Part shown: piece by piece, positions 48,825 through 60,764 of the stretch
How the letters are laid out: the number at the start of each line of letters is the position of its first letter
Position numbering within the stretch: position 1 is the stretch's first letter
From: Smittia aterrima
Lineage: Eukaryota > Arthropoda > Insecta > Diptera > Chironomidae
Assembly (NCBI GenBank): GCA_033063855.1
Contig: CP093829.1
Coordinates: 10,736,243 to 10,800,242, forward strand
Length of the DNA stretch: 64,000 nucleotides
Reading direction: 5' to 3'
Notes under the pieces: generated by a model
What the model saw: only the letters and a program-made list of their open reading frames with translations
Database searches by the model: none
What the model was told of the DNA's origin: nothing
Translations under genes and position numbers: made by a program

Positions 48825-51800
48825 CTAATCAACCCCAGCAAATCCTTGTGATCCTTCAATAGCTTTGATAAGTTTATCTTTTAGCTGCAAGTAACTTTCG
48901 TAAGGTGGCAAATCGAGACGGTTGAAGCTGAAAGAATAAGAAGAGTAAAAATTTGTATAATTTTGTTTCATTTTGTCGCTACAGAAGCAAAAAAAAACTC
49001 ATCGCGGGAGACCACAATATTTCTCTAACGTTCACAGGGCATCAGTATCGAAATCATTTCGTTACAGACGAGACGAACGTTCAAGTGCATCCAAAATATT
49101 TTTAAAAACAAAATTTTTATAAAGTAATATGAATAGAAACAAAATTGAACAGTACATAAAAGTCCAAGAATTTCTTGAAGGTGAGTCTGATGGTGTAGAA
49201 AACGATTCATATCAGTTTGTATCCCTTGAATTTAATATTTTCTAACAAAAACTATTCCCCAATGTGACTCACTAATTGTGATTCTTATTCCTGATCCAAG
49301 AATTGACCCCACTAACGAAAACACTTTTCTCGTTCACTCTCATTCACGACTCGAATTCCGCTTATTCAACTTAATTGAACTTAATGAATGCAGATATCTA
49401 CATCTATTTAAATAACAATGTGACACAATCTAATGAAATCGAACACCAAAAACTGGACGAGAAACGCAAAGAGCTCATTGAAAACTGTAAGCACATACGC
49501 AGCATTTTCGAACTGGAATTTCATCCCCACGACGACGTTGAATCTTCATCGTATTTGGACATGAATGGTGCTAGTATGAATAGAAATCACGGCTTATCGC
49601 TTGACGGAAAACATGAGAATGGTTGGGATTACTTGAACGTTGGTTCTATCATTGCAAGTAAAACAATTTTACTTTTAGATTTGTTGAAGGAGGATTACAT
49701 CAATATGACTATGAGAGACGTGCCAGAAAATGCTTATGACATTTACGAAACGACTACATCACTCAAAAATGAAAACAGCGAGCAATGTCCTTACACTGGG
49801 CTTCCAGCAGCTCATTTGAAGATTATGAACTCTATTCAGTCGGGATTGCTCACTCGAATTGAAAAGAAATTGTTTTTCGCACAATCAAAGGATTTCTACG
49901 TTGGAATCTTAGAAAAATGGATTCTTCTTTATCCCAGCAAATCGAATGACATGAAGCCTTCGGAATGTTTCTATCCAAAAACCATTAAAGTAAACAAAGG
50001 AGAAAATCAGTTTATTGTTGTAACAAACTTAATGAAACGCTATCACTTTCAAGCGCCTAATGCAGAAGAGTTCAATGATTGGGTGAAGAATATTCAATGC
50101 ATTGTGGATCAAAATAGAAAAACAGAAATTGCGGATCTTTGCGAAATGCAAACAAATCAATTGTCATTCAGAAAACTTCCATCACCCCCTCAAGATGAAA
50201 CTTTTGACTCTCGCTCTTCAAGTGAAAACTATTATGGATTTAACAGAAGTTCAAACCAAACTGTAATTAACAATGATGAACGTTTGTACGAAGAACCGAG
50301 AGCTTCTTCATCTCATCCCATAGAAACCTTTACTACTAACATTGAAGAAAACAACGAACAACCTCCAGATTTACCAGAGAAAACTGGTAAAAAAATTAGA
50401 GATGCTGAGATTGAAAAAATTCACAGTTACGATGTCCCCAAGCCAGCGAAATCCATTTTGAGCCTTGACGAAGAAAGTAAACTTCAAGATGATTGTGAAT
50501 CTTCAATTTCGGAACTGGGTACAACAAATGAAACACCCAGCAAAACTAAAGTCAGCGAAATCACGGCGATCTTATCAACGATAAACCTCGTTTCACCCGA
50601 GGAAAAAAGAAAATCAACTCACAATCCAAGCTTCAAAAAGATTGCCACACCAGATAAGATTGAACCCGAGAAAAGTGATAAGAGAATCTCACCAATGAAG
50701 AACTGGATTTCAAAGCATATAAACAAGAGCAAAAAACGCTTATCGAAACGAGAAAAAAGTCCTATGGTCGAAGATGAGTCCTCTGACATACCAACATTAT
50801 TAAAAGGGAGCAATGTCACAAATATAATCAACCAACTCGAGAAAAATGGTCAGTTGAAAGTTCTTTCGAAGAGCTTGAAGAACAGAAAGAGTTCAGCATT
50901 TAGTGATGGAGAGGAATACGAAACAGTTTGTGTGCGAAACTAGAATTTCAATAAAGAAAATTACTTACCAAGTATGAGCGCGTGGAAAATTTTCAGGTGT
51001 ACCCCATTTTTCTATCGTAAACATTTGCGGTCCGTTTGATCCATATAACTCTTTGAAGCCATTCATTGGCACTCGACTAGTTCCCGTAACAAATTGCAAA
51101 AGTCTTGCACGCATTTCGTTTGAGAACGACAGAACTGCACGCCAGAACCATTGAACAATTACATGATTAGCGTAATAATCGCCTTTGTAAAGTGTGTTAC
51201 GCTTCCAGTCCTTTACGTCAATATTTTGAATACCGCACATCAAGAGTTCAAGCTCGTTCTCATCAAATATTTTAAGATGATTAAGAGGAACGATAGAACC
51301 AAAACCTTCAAAATAAGAAGAATAAAAATGGTGAAACAAAATTTTACAACGGAAAAGTTTTATTATTGCTTACCCTCCAAAAGCGATTGCATTTGATCCT
51401 TAACACGCGATTCAAAGCGCCATTGAATCACCAAACGAATATACTCGTCTTTGTTGTCGTTAGTAACTTCAATTTGACTTCCGTTTGGTTTCAGCTCTCT
51501 GGAATTTATTAATATTAGCTTTTATTTATTTATTAGGAAACTAATTCGAAATTTACCTTTGACTAGTATAACCGAAAGTTTCTTCATCGACACAGAAAGT
51601 CAACATAAGTTCATTTGGATCATTTTCTTTAATCCACCTGTAAAATAAAAATTGTTATTCTAAAATTTTAGATTAAAATTTTTAAACTAATTTACAGCAA
51701 TGAATTATAATATTCCATGTCGACTGATTCCATATCCCTTAAGTCTATTGGCTTTTCCAGCATCATTTTATAGAACGGACGGATGAAAAAGGCGTCGAGT

Positions 51801-54800
51801 AGTTTTCCGTGATATACAGCCATGCCAGCAACGCGACCGATGAACCTAGCAAATAGAATTTTGTTAATTCGAGTACGTTTTCATTGATAAAAGAGCTTAC
51901 TTGAAATAATTCAAATGCTCTTCGTTGCATAAACCGCTGAACGGATTTATTTGAAGAGTGTAATTGTCCATCGCGCTGTATTCAAAGAGTCCTGTCAAGC
52001 CAATAATTGATGACGAATAATGAACGATATGATAAACTTAACTCACCATAATATGGATTAAACATTTGCTTTGATAACAAGAAGAACCATTCACGAGCCA
52101 AGCCCCCATAATCGAGTCCTTAGAGAAAACGATATTAATTAAACAAAATTTAGCTTTTCTTTTATTTATTATTACCTGCTTCGCCTTCAAACTCAACCCA
52201 TAGTTTAGTCTTAAGCAGATCCGTTTTTGTCACAGAGTTGATGATTCTGTAAGAATCCTCAAGAATTGATTCCCTACGCACCTTGATTTCAATCTTATTC
52301 GGCACGTTTGTCTAAAAACAAATTGTATCTTTTAATTTGGAAGGTATTTAAAATGATGATAAATTATTGTATTTACCGGTTTCCTAAGTTGACTCTTCAG
52401 ATATTCATATTTTTGTTTGTAATCGCGCGAGTATGGCACCGCTTGTCCAGCAATGTTTGGATTTGAAAGCCTAGGATCTTCCCACTGAGTCGTGCGTGTA
52501 TTGTGATCGATAAAGAATATTCTACCATCAGAATGGACTCGCTCTTCCCATCCTTCTGGTAAAGGACCCAAATCGTCTTCCTGCCTTTCTTCAGCGATAT
52601 TCTGAGCATTTGGCATTGGACTTGCACAACCCGTTCTAGGGTCAACCCAGGAAGTTGTCTTTTCCGCGTGATCAATGAAAAACATACGTCCATTGGGTGC
52701 CAACTGCATTGACCATCCGGAGGGAAGACCAGCATCTGATGCTTGAGCTGTTGCCGCTTGGCGATTTGCTGGGCTGTCTAAGGAACTTTGGCGCGATTGT
52801 GATGAGCTTGGTGTAACAGAATTGTTTGAACGTAAATTGGATGATGTCGAAGAACTTTCCGAGTGGTCAACATCGTCAGCCTAAAATATTTTAAAAATCC
52901 AAGATTTTGTAAAAGTTGAAAGAATTTAGTAATCGAAAAAATGTTCAAACAGAAAGAAAAGCGACTCATTACTAGACAAGTGCAAAACTCGAACATTGAG
53001 AAAATAATATTTGCCCTTACAGTGTAAGCTGTGTTATCGTCAAAAGAACCTTGTCGTTGAAGATTTGGTACACTTTGTCTTGATGTAGCTTGAGATTGTA
53101 CCGATTGGGATCTCGAAGGAGGGGCTGGAGCAGATCGTCTAGTGTTACCTCGACTAAGACCTGTCGGAATCGAAGGCGCTGGTCGCGTTGGACGAATTCT
53201 TTCATTTTCTGACGATGGTGTTGTCGCTTGCTCAGACAACATAGACAAGTTATCGATGTTTGAGTCGTCAGAATGAACGCTTACTTCATCAGGCTACATA
53301 CGTGATTAAATGAGCAAATCAAGCAAAATTTGATAATAAAAAAATCAAAATTTTGTAACAAAAAATTTTGGTGACAGTTGAAGGATAAAGAATTCAAAAG
53401 CGATAGAGGACAACAAATCCAAATGTCAACAGCCTAAACCTTACGCCATTTTCATCTGTTGGCTGTTGCTCTTCAATAGGCACAGCTTCGTCAACAAATT
53501 CCTCGAGATCCTCAACAACAATATCGTCATCATTGGGATGCATTGCCATCAGGTCGCTAATGAAAGCTTCATTTTCATCAACGTCGTCTAATGTTACCAT
53601 TGAAGACAATAATGATCCATATTTGGGAACGACAACTGTTTCATTGTCGTCCTCAGAAGTCATATCAATCTCAATAGATTCATCAGCGTCCTTACGCATT
53701 TAAGAACAAAAAATTATTTCAAGAAGGGCGCACATTGTCAGCATGCACAGAAATGATTAAGAAAGATTTCAATGGCGCCAGAAAGAATAATTAAATTCAT
53801 GCAAGATAATGTTCCAATAGTCAACTTACATTGTTCTGTTCAGAATCGTCGACACTGATATGAAACCTCCGCTGGAATGCTGTGGCGATATCACTGTCAA
53901 CGGACGATTGTGAAACAGATCTAAAAACAACAGAATGATTCATTAAAATAATATTGCGGCAAGTTATGTTGATAGTTACACTGAGGGTCGCTCCCATTGA
54001 GTCGTCCGTGCAATATGATTTACGAAGTAAGTACGTCCATTTGCATCTTGTCGCTCTTCCCAACCTGAAGGCAGCGGCTCAATTGCTGTCGACGGGTTCA
54101 TCATCTGTAAGCGAACATAATGATATAAAAACAACTCAGTGCTGATAACGACTTCTTCGTGTTTGTGTCGACTTAAGAGAATGATAAGATAAAAATGCTC
54201 ACCGATACGGTTGTTGAATTATTGTCTACAATCTCCCAATCGGCCTCGCCACGTGATGTGTTGTCATTATCGCGGATATACGCATGATAAATCTCGAGCG
54301 TTCCTCTTACTTTCGATCTTGCACTGAACACCAGAGAAATTACTAATTAGCTATCAGTTCTTCAAACAAATATTATACGTAAGCAATCGAATTTAACAAC
54401 GTTCACAAGACAAAATCATAACAAACCCAAAGCCCAACTCCAACATATCCAATTAAACTTGATTACAAGAAGAAAGAAACATTTAACTTATTAAACTTCT
54501 AAATTGCTGGTTACAGTTTCCTTCAGTAGGAGAAAATAAAAACATGACTTGTTGGAACGTTTCGTCAAATGCGATCTTTAACCTACCCAACTGACCTGCG
54601 CGGTCGAAGCTGATAACTCTTTGGTGCTACAACGCGGCCGTCTTGCTCTTTTGGTAGATTGATAAGTGTCAGTTCTACCATACCAAGAAAATCGTCACGA
54701 GTGAATCGATTCTCATCAAACACCTGGAAAACCAATTTGTGTTCGTTTGGCTTCACACGGAAAATAAACTCTTCATTCCACAATGGATTAAGTGTCTAAA

Positions 54801-55694
54801 AAGAAATGAAATTTGTAAGTGATTTATTTTCTTAAATCATTTGTAACAGCATACTTACTTTCTTTTTCGTTTTAGTGAGAACGGAGTCGATGTTAACATC
54901 ACCGTTGATTGAGTTTAGATCGATTCTAACGTAGGGATCACTTGCGCCGAAAATGTCTTTCTTCGCGAGTGACTTTCCACCAAGTACTCGAATTCGTATT
55001 TGACTGGAGCCCTCATCATTCTGAAATCAGAGAATAAAACAAGTGAATGATGAAATGAGATTCAAGACAACATAAAAGCCGTTTTAATGATTCTCAACCA
55101 GGAATTTATATTGAAACAATGTGATGTGAAAAAATTAAAACATTAAGCTGATAATAATAAGTTTGACGACGTCATTAAGCATAAATCGATCGATACGTCA
55201 TGAAAATATTGACGTAACAATTGATGTAAACAAGCGTGTTAACTCTTGATGAGAACATACACCAACACAGTCAGCGACTAATTGGATACAGTAAGCAATT
55301 AAATTTGAAGCCATGCGATAATTGGTTCTGATAAATCATAACATTATCGGCTAAAAAATATTTGGAAGGGTAAATATCTTCTAAACTTAAATTGATTTTT
55401 AATGTTTCCTCAGTTTATTAACAGGTAAAGTCATGGAATGTACTTAATTAAGCAAAACAGGAAATATTTGATGCAACGTTCTTATCGTAAGCGAGTTTGT
55501 AACGACCTAGAGATATTCGACCCCTATAAATTCTCTAAAATTTTCATTTCAATGGACATGCTTAAAGTTTATGAAATGGAACATTTTATTAGTTGCGACA
55601 TCAGAGAAGCTCAGCAGACAAAACAATGACGAAAGCTTAGACTCACTTCCAATAATTGAGGTCCCGTGAGATAGCCATACGCATTATCTGCCAT
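48825..55694 (-). CDS. Nedd4: E3 ubiquitin-protein ligase Nedd4 (C2-WW-WW-WW-HECT), short isoform
   Basis: Ubiquitinates PY-motif membrane proteins and adapters at endosomes and plasma membrane. Seventeen exons: 55694-55647, 55020-54859, 54795-54587, 54323-54203, 54104-53980, 53920-53830, 53690-53445, 53293-53021, 52880-52377, 52311-52176, 52118-52047, 51991-51901, 51845-51696, 51637-51557, 51498-51374, 51305-50969 and 48927-48825. All phases agree, giving 957 residues. The C2 domain covers about 17-140. WW domains lie at about 191-220, 477-507 and 532-562, each starting LPSGW or LPEGW. The HECT domain fills the rest and ends QGFAGVD. The catalytic Cys924 (HTCFNRLDLPPY) has its codon TG|C split by the last intron, 2,041 bases long, which hosts another gene. 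All key residues are present. Confidence 0.96.
49384..50943 (+). CDS. Intronless PH-domain adapter-like protein nested in a Nedd4 intron
   Basis: Single exon of 519 residues on the strand opposite Nedd4, inside its last intron. The N-terminus is a charged helix (about 15-45). A PH domain covers about 150-245: it runs from SGLLTRIEKKLFF through GILEKWILLY and KGENQFIVV to EFNDWVKNI, with the conserved C-terminal-helix Trp at 233. The remainder is disordered and rich in Ser, Lys and Glu. It carries tyrosine motifs typical of docking proteins: YEEP at 302, YDVP at 349 and EEYETV near the end, plus PPDLPEK. No SH3 or SH2 domain is seen, so it is not a plain SKAP protein. The true start is the ATG at 49384; TAA lies in frame 12 bases before it. 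AATAAA is at 50950. Lack of introns suggests a retrogene, which is inference. Confidence 0.85.
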   Translation: MNADIYIYLNNNVTQSNEIEHQKLDEKRKELIENCKHIRSIFELEFHPHDDVESSSYLDMNGASMNRNHGLSLDGKHENGWDYLNVGSIIASKTILLLDLLKEDYINMTMRDVPENAYDIYETTTSLKNENSEQCPYTGLPAAHLKIMNSIQSGLLTRIEKKLFFAQSKDFYVGILEKWILLYPSKSNDMKPSECFYPKTIKVNKGENQFIVVTNLMKRYHFQAPNAEEFNDWVKNIQCIVDQNRKTEIADLCEMQTNQLSFRKLPSPPQDETFDSRSSSENYYGFNRSSNQTVINNDERLYEEPRASSSHPIETFTTNIEENNEQPPDLPEKTGKKIRDAEIEKIHSYDVPKPAKSILSLDEESKLQDDCESSISELGTTNETPSKTKVSEITAILSTINLVSPEEKRKSTHNPSFKKIATPDKIEPEKSDKRISPMKNWISKHINKSKKRLSKREKSPMVEDESSDIPTLLKGSNVTNIINQLEKNGQLKVLSKSLKNRKSSAFSDGEEYETVCVRN

Positions 55695-56683
55695 TTGTGT
55701 TGATTCGGTTCTTTTGACAATTACTTGGGAATAATTCTTCCAATTAGTCACAAAATATAGATTTTGTTAAATCTTTAGAACGAAATTAGCCATCATCTCT
55801 AGGATTTTTTCCTAACTACAGCTTGCACTTGCTTTTCTCATGTATATAGGAGCCGACAAACAAGGAAACGCAAAAAAAGAGTCTACGACTTTCTAATTGG
55901 ATAAGCTTTAAGCACCACAGGCGAAAGCCTAAGGAATTAAACGAATTTTTATTGCTTTCGTCTCAAATTTTACACTTGACACACAATCGAACGAAAGAAA
56001 ATCTGGTTTTGCTCGGTGGATTCTCGCCGCACACACAATCACTGATCCGGCTTTCCATTGTGTCATGAAGCTGATTGCACAGGTCTACTTTACTATTCTA
56101 CACATTTCTTATCGGCGATATATACGAAAAAAGATAAACAAATGCTTTATTTGCTATGTTGCATTAAACTCATGAAACTTGTTCGATAATGAGCCAAGCA
56201 CGACTTGTTCTCATGCAGGTTTACTCAAAACTAAACTTCATTCCTTTGACTTCTTCTTATTCGCGAGCTCTAACATATGGGCGAGGAGGAGAGAATATTA
56301 CTTCTCGCGGTGTGTGTGTGTGTGATTTTGAATCAGAAGAGTTTGTTTTCCACTGTGATGTCATCACATTGCCATTGCGAAATTCAATGCAAAAAAACTC
56401 ACTGAGCTTCGTTATCAAGTCGCGAAGTGATAATTTTTGACTAATCTTTCTACTGCCAATTGAATCTATGAGAATTGGTTTAGTAGTGAAGAGAAAAACC
56501 CAACCCTTGAGGCAAATCTCTTTAAACAGCTCCGTCTTCTAAAAACAAATCCCATAAAGTGAACGAATGGCTTTAAATTTTGTTCTTCTCTTGATAACTT
56601 GGGAACAGTTATCATATGTGTCAGAGCTTAAGACATCGAATAAATACTCTGATGATTCATCGAGAATACTTAATTCAACTCAC

Positions 56684-56839
56684 GTTTGATTCAAAAAGAG
56701 AAACACGTCGGTGGGCCACTGTCTCTTGATTATTTCCTTGAGCTGCTACTGATTGAGCTCGACGTCTAGTTCTTGTAGGAGCCTGTGGTGAATTTGTAGT
56801 CGTTCCAATAATTGTCGGATTGCTAATTTGTGATCGCAT
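56684..56839 (-). CDS. Nedd4: Alternative first coding exon of Nedd4 (long isoform)
   Basis: An open 52-codon exon starts with ATG (56839) and ends at a clean donor (AAAC|GTGAGT) in phase 0. That phase fits splicing straight onto the C2 exon at 55020 in place of the 16-residue short first exon. It encodes a Thr/Arg/Ser-rich tail with TRTRRRAQS and HRRVSLFES, possible phosphorylation sites. Drosophila Nedd4 is known to have a long isoform with a distinct N-terminus. Matching this exon to it is inference from position and phase. Confidence 0.65.
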
Positions 56840-57365
56840 TATAAACTTTTCGTTCTTGATTCTCTTCTTTTTCCTTCAATTTTTAATTAAATTTTTCAAG
56901 AAACATTTTATGAAGGTATTTCTGTTGAAATTATTCAGATTTTTATCTGCAAGTCGTTTTAATGAGAATTAAACGCATATGATACTGTTTTCAACGCAAC
57001 TTTTCTTGTTTTAAATCCACTGCCAATTTCTTGTTTTCACTTCACAGCTTAGAATAGCTCAGTTGCTCAGTGTTGACTGAAGGGGGACTGAACTAATAAT
57101 GTTTGTTGAAAACTGCATTGCTCATTTTTTGAAAAATTCAGTGATCTCTAATTTTTTTTATTTTCTTATTAATTACATAGCCAACGATATTGTGAAAATT
57201 TCAGCTAACAAAATAATTCCTAATAAAACTTAATAACTTCCAAATGACATTTGTATAGAATCTCAATCATTTCAATTTTTAACTTGCATTTGAAACACTT
57301 TTAAAGTTTTGATGTCGCCTCATTGGTAATTTTTCATATCAGAGGTTTAAGCGAATTAATCGGTC
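56840..57365. other. Intergenic between Nedd4 and the ZAD gene
   Basis: Upstream of the long Nedd4 first exon and downstream of the ZAD gene stop. No coding frame or RNA gene was recognised; probably the Nedd4 distal promoter and ZAD 3' untranslated region. Confidence 0.5.
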
Positions 57366-58771
57366 TCATGATTTCTTTGCTTTTTGTCTTGGCTTGTAAG
57401 TTGTTTTAGGAGCATCTGGATTCTTACGAGGTCTTCCCCTTTTGCGAGGTGCTTCAGATCGATCAACTTTTTTAAACTTAACAGTCGATTTCATTTCGTT
57501 TCGTCGTGCAGATGCTCCCTTCGTAGCTTCTTTGAGGACTTTTTGAATTTTTCTGCTGGTCTTTCTTACCTCAATGTTCTTTTTAATCGACCGAAGCTTA
57601 CGAGTTTCTTCTTTTTTTTGTGATTCCGTGTTTTCCTTTCGAGATCTACTAAGTTTTACACTTAAAGGAGCTGCTTTCGACGAATGATTAAAGCTTTTCT
57701 CTTTCTCATCAGAGGTCATGAGAATTCCGTTAATTTGTACCATTGGTGTAGAGCGCTTAGCAATCGAAATATTGCTTGAAACTGTAATAACAGACGGCTC
57801 ACTTGCGTTTGAAGGCGATGATGTGATAGGTGTAAGCTCTTTCGGCTGCTCATCATCATCAAGAGGTTCCTCCTTAATTTGAATTGGTCGTATCATTGGT
57901 CGAGGGTGAATTAAGCTATTTGGAGTATTATTCGCTTCATTGTCATTCCCATTTCCAACAACAAGCATTGTCGAGGCTCCAGAGACTGATGATGTTGTAG
58001 AATTTTGTCGAATCTCAGGAACAGCCAGTTGACGACAACGATTTGTTCTTATAACATTGTGTTGTATTTGATGGATTTCAGTTGTTGTCGTCTCAATATC
58101 ATCGTCTTCTCTCATCAAACTCATCCCATTTTCGATCATGTACTGCCGGATTTGAAAATCGTTTTTCAGTGCGAGGCGTTTAAAGTTGTAAGAGACATTA
58201 AGTTGCACAATACAAAGATCACAGATTTGCTGTGGAAGGTTTTCCTTAGGATTAACCTATAAAGAAAGTTAGAAAGATAATTTGCGTTAGCCTTGAAATT
58301 GTACTCCTGTTTGAAAAATTTTCTATTTCAATTGCGCGGTAGTTTCCTGTTATGCCAAATTGGCATAACATTTTAACAAAGCAAGAAATGACGTAGCAAT
58401 GACGTTTCAATTATTTAATGGCGTATTCATGGAAATGAAGGATCTTTTGTTCGCCCCTGACCTAAATACATAAAATTTCGATAATTTCTAGCGACGAAAA
58501 ATACGAAAGCTTTTCTTTTTCGATATAGAAGAAGAAAATGATCGTGAAGCATAAAAAATTTATTTTGATGGGATCGAAAAATAAACAAAATAGATGCCAC
58601 AAGTGTCCTATTCAATAAACTTACCTTCAGCATTGTAACGAATCTTAATTTTTCTGCAATTCTACTAAGTTCATCGCTTCCTCGAGATAAACTATTCCCG
58701 AGACTTTGCTCAAAAATATCTTTTGATCCTTTATTCAAGCAAATTCGACACATTTTTTGGATTTCCCTCAT
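57366..58771 (-). CDS. ZAD-domain protein with C-terminal AT-hook, no C2H2 fingers
   Basis: Probable chromatin or transcription factor. Exons are 58771-58625 and 58256-57366, giving 345 residues. The zinc-finger-associated domain (ZAD) has its four Cys as MCRICL (8 and 11) and ICDLC (61 and 64), split by the intron as is common. ZADs dimerise and are an arthropod family mostly joined to C2H2 arrays, but no C2H2 finger follows here. The tail is basic, with an AT-hook core PRKRGRPRKNP (about 319-329). IKEEP around residue 177 fits the sumoylation consensus. An in-frame ATG at 58813 could add 14 residues, but that stretch contains a possible splice acceptor, so the start at MREIQK is preferred. 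The intron holds a perfect 23-base palindrome. Confidence 0.8.
58348..58370. repeat. Perfect 23-base palindrome in the ZAD gene intron
   Basis: Eleven-base arms TGTTATGCCAA and TTGGCATAACA surround a single central A. Chance palindromes this long are rare even in AT-rich DNA, and this one contains GC-bearing GCC/GGC half-sites. It is a good candidate for a dimeric protein-binding site. Confidence 0.8.
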
Positions 58772-58955
58772 TTTCCACGATTTTCCACCTTCCTTTAAAA
58801 AGAAATGAATCACAGTAAGAAGTTTTTGTTATTTTAGAATTGCTTCGAAATACGTAAATTACGTTCCGATTTTCAGTTTCGAAATACTCGCTCGTCACAT
58901 CATTTTAGAATTGACCCCAAATTTATCAAGCAATTTGCGATTATTGCGATTGAAA
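58772..58955. promoter_or_regulatory. Divergent promoter of ZAD protein and Edc3
   Basis: The 184 bases between two divergent start codons must hold both promoters. There is no TATA box. GAAATAC occurs twice (58844-58850 and 58880-58886). No recognised core element was identified. Confidence 0.45.
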
Positions 58956-60649
58956 ATGGCAGGTTTCATCAATAAATCAGTAAGCATTAAACTGAAACGC
59001 GAAATGGGAGTATTCCAAGGTAAGCAGTACTTTTAAATTTAATGTCTAAATATTAGAGAAAGCCGGAATTTAATTTATTTTTTTGTTTGTTATTTTTAAG
59101 GTTTGATAAAACAACTGAGTCCAGACCAAATTACATTAACGGGCTGCTTCCATAACGGGGTCAAGTTAAATGATAAAACGTCAGAAGTCACAATTGGAAA
59201 GGATGAAATCGAAGTGCTTGAATTCGTAGAAATAGCTGATCCTCTAAAAATTCGAGAAGCAGATCCAAGAAGCACTCAATCCAATAAAGTCAAGCCTTTC
59301 AAACCAGTACAAAACTACAACCACAATATTGGATATGATCACAAGACGACAAAGCCGATTCCAATTCTTCCTGCAGCATCTAACTCGATTAACTCTTTAT
59401 CTGCTACATCGTTCAAGTAAGTCTTTTCTCATTGTATCATAGTCACTGCTTTCTCAGTGAAGTCAATATCGTCAAGCGATGACTTTATCTCAGGAATGCT
59501 ACTCCTCGGAGTAATTTTTCAACTAATAAACTAATTTTTCATATCTTTTCAGGCACGAAAACACCACGCAAGCCAATAAAATGAAGAGCAAAAAGAAACA
59601 CAATTTTAAGAATCAGGATTTGATGGAACCTGATGAAGACGAGCTTGAAGAGGATTTTGATTTTGAAGGAAACTTGGCTCTGTTTGACAAAAAAGAAATT
59701 TTCAAGGAAATCGACAATGAAAATATTTTTGGGATAAAGAACCAGAAACCTGATCTCGTTCGCCAACTTCACAAGCAAGAAGAGAAATACCGACACGATG
59801 AAAATGTCTTGGACTCAATGCTGATTCAATTTAAGAACGTTCAATTAGAATTTAAGCCCAAACAAGAATATTTCACTGACGAACCTTTTATCGTCATACC
59901 TTCGATCCCGCAGAGCTTGCGCAACCGAATTCAGGTAAAACAATTTTTATTAAAAGCTTCGGTTAATTCAATTAGGTTTTTTTATGCAGAATCTCGCATC
60001 CGATCATGGATATTCTTTGGAGCGTCAGAATGATTTTCTCGCTCGAGGTGCTGTTGAGCTTGCGCTGACTTTACTCGGGGGCCAAAGACGTCTTTCACCA
60101 AAAAATCTTCATCAATGGCCTGTGGTTGTGATCATTTGCGATGAACCATATAACTGCCGTCAAAGTGAGATTGGATTGTCTTGTGGCCGACAGCTGGCTT
60201 CACATGGACTCAAAGTAATGGTTTACGTGAAAACTTCATCACACTCGGATAAAACTTCCAAAGAGCTGGAGCTCTTCACTGCAAGTGGAAATGATTTCAC
60301 AGGAAACGTTAAGGATCTAATCAAATCAGATCTCGTTATTTTATCTTGCGCAAACATGAATCAAAATTCAGAAATCGTTCGTTATGTGAAAAACAACAGA
60401 GCTCCTTGTATGGCTATCGACCCACCCGCTACAGGCCTGGCTGAAATTCCAATCCGAAACGCAATTATTCCAATCCTCCCGCTTGATGACTACTTTACGG
60501 GAAGTTGCGGAAGTCAACGTTTGTATCTGGTCAACGTTTGTATTCCCGAAAAATTCTTTAAAGATTGTGGAATTAAATACTATCCAGCTATTTTCGGTTC
60601 AAAATTCATAATTCCCTTACATCTTGTATTGAACAAAAATCACCATTAA
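58956..60649 (+). CDS. Edc3: Enhancer of mRNA-decapping protein 3
   Basis: P-body scaffold that binds Dcp2 and the DEAD-box helicase Me31B (DDX6). Exons 58956-59019, 59101-59416, 59553-59934 and 59990-60649 join in phase to give 473 residues. The LSm domain covers about 1-65. A linker follows, then the FDF box EDFDFEGNLALFDK (FDF at 162-164 and FDK at 171-173) that docks the helicase. The YjeF-N Rossmann-like domain covers about 255-470 (ERQNDFLARGAVELALTLLGG, HQWPVVVIICDEPYNCRQSEIGLSCGRQL). The start ATG leads directly into the LSm beta strands. The gene runs head to head with the ZAD gene, with 184 bases between start codons, so the two probably share a promoter. Confidence 0.95.
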
Positions 60650-60715
60650 GTTGTCTTCTGGTTGTCTAATGGTTACTGCTTAAAAGTAAAACAAGGTTGT
60701 TATGACTTAAATTTC

Positions 60716-60732
60716 TTTATTTTTCGAATAAA
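60716..60732. terminator. Convergent, overlapping poly(A) signals of Edc3 and the transposase-derived gene
   Basis: Minus-strand AATAAA (TTTATT at 60716-60721) and plus-strand AATAAA (60727-60732) lie five bases apart. With normal cleavage distances the two mRNAs would overlap at their 3' ends by a few tens of bases. The stop codons are only 115 bases apart. Confidence 0.6.
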
Positions 60733-60764
60733 AAGTGAAGAAAATACAAAACTAAAGCTTAGAA

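Noticed and set aside
56308..56322. GT dinucleotide run
   Set aside because: Ordinary short microsatellite with no visible role.
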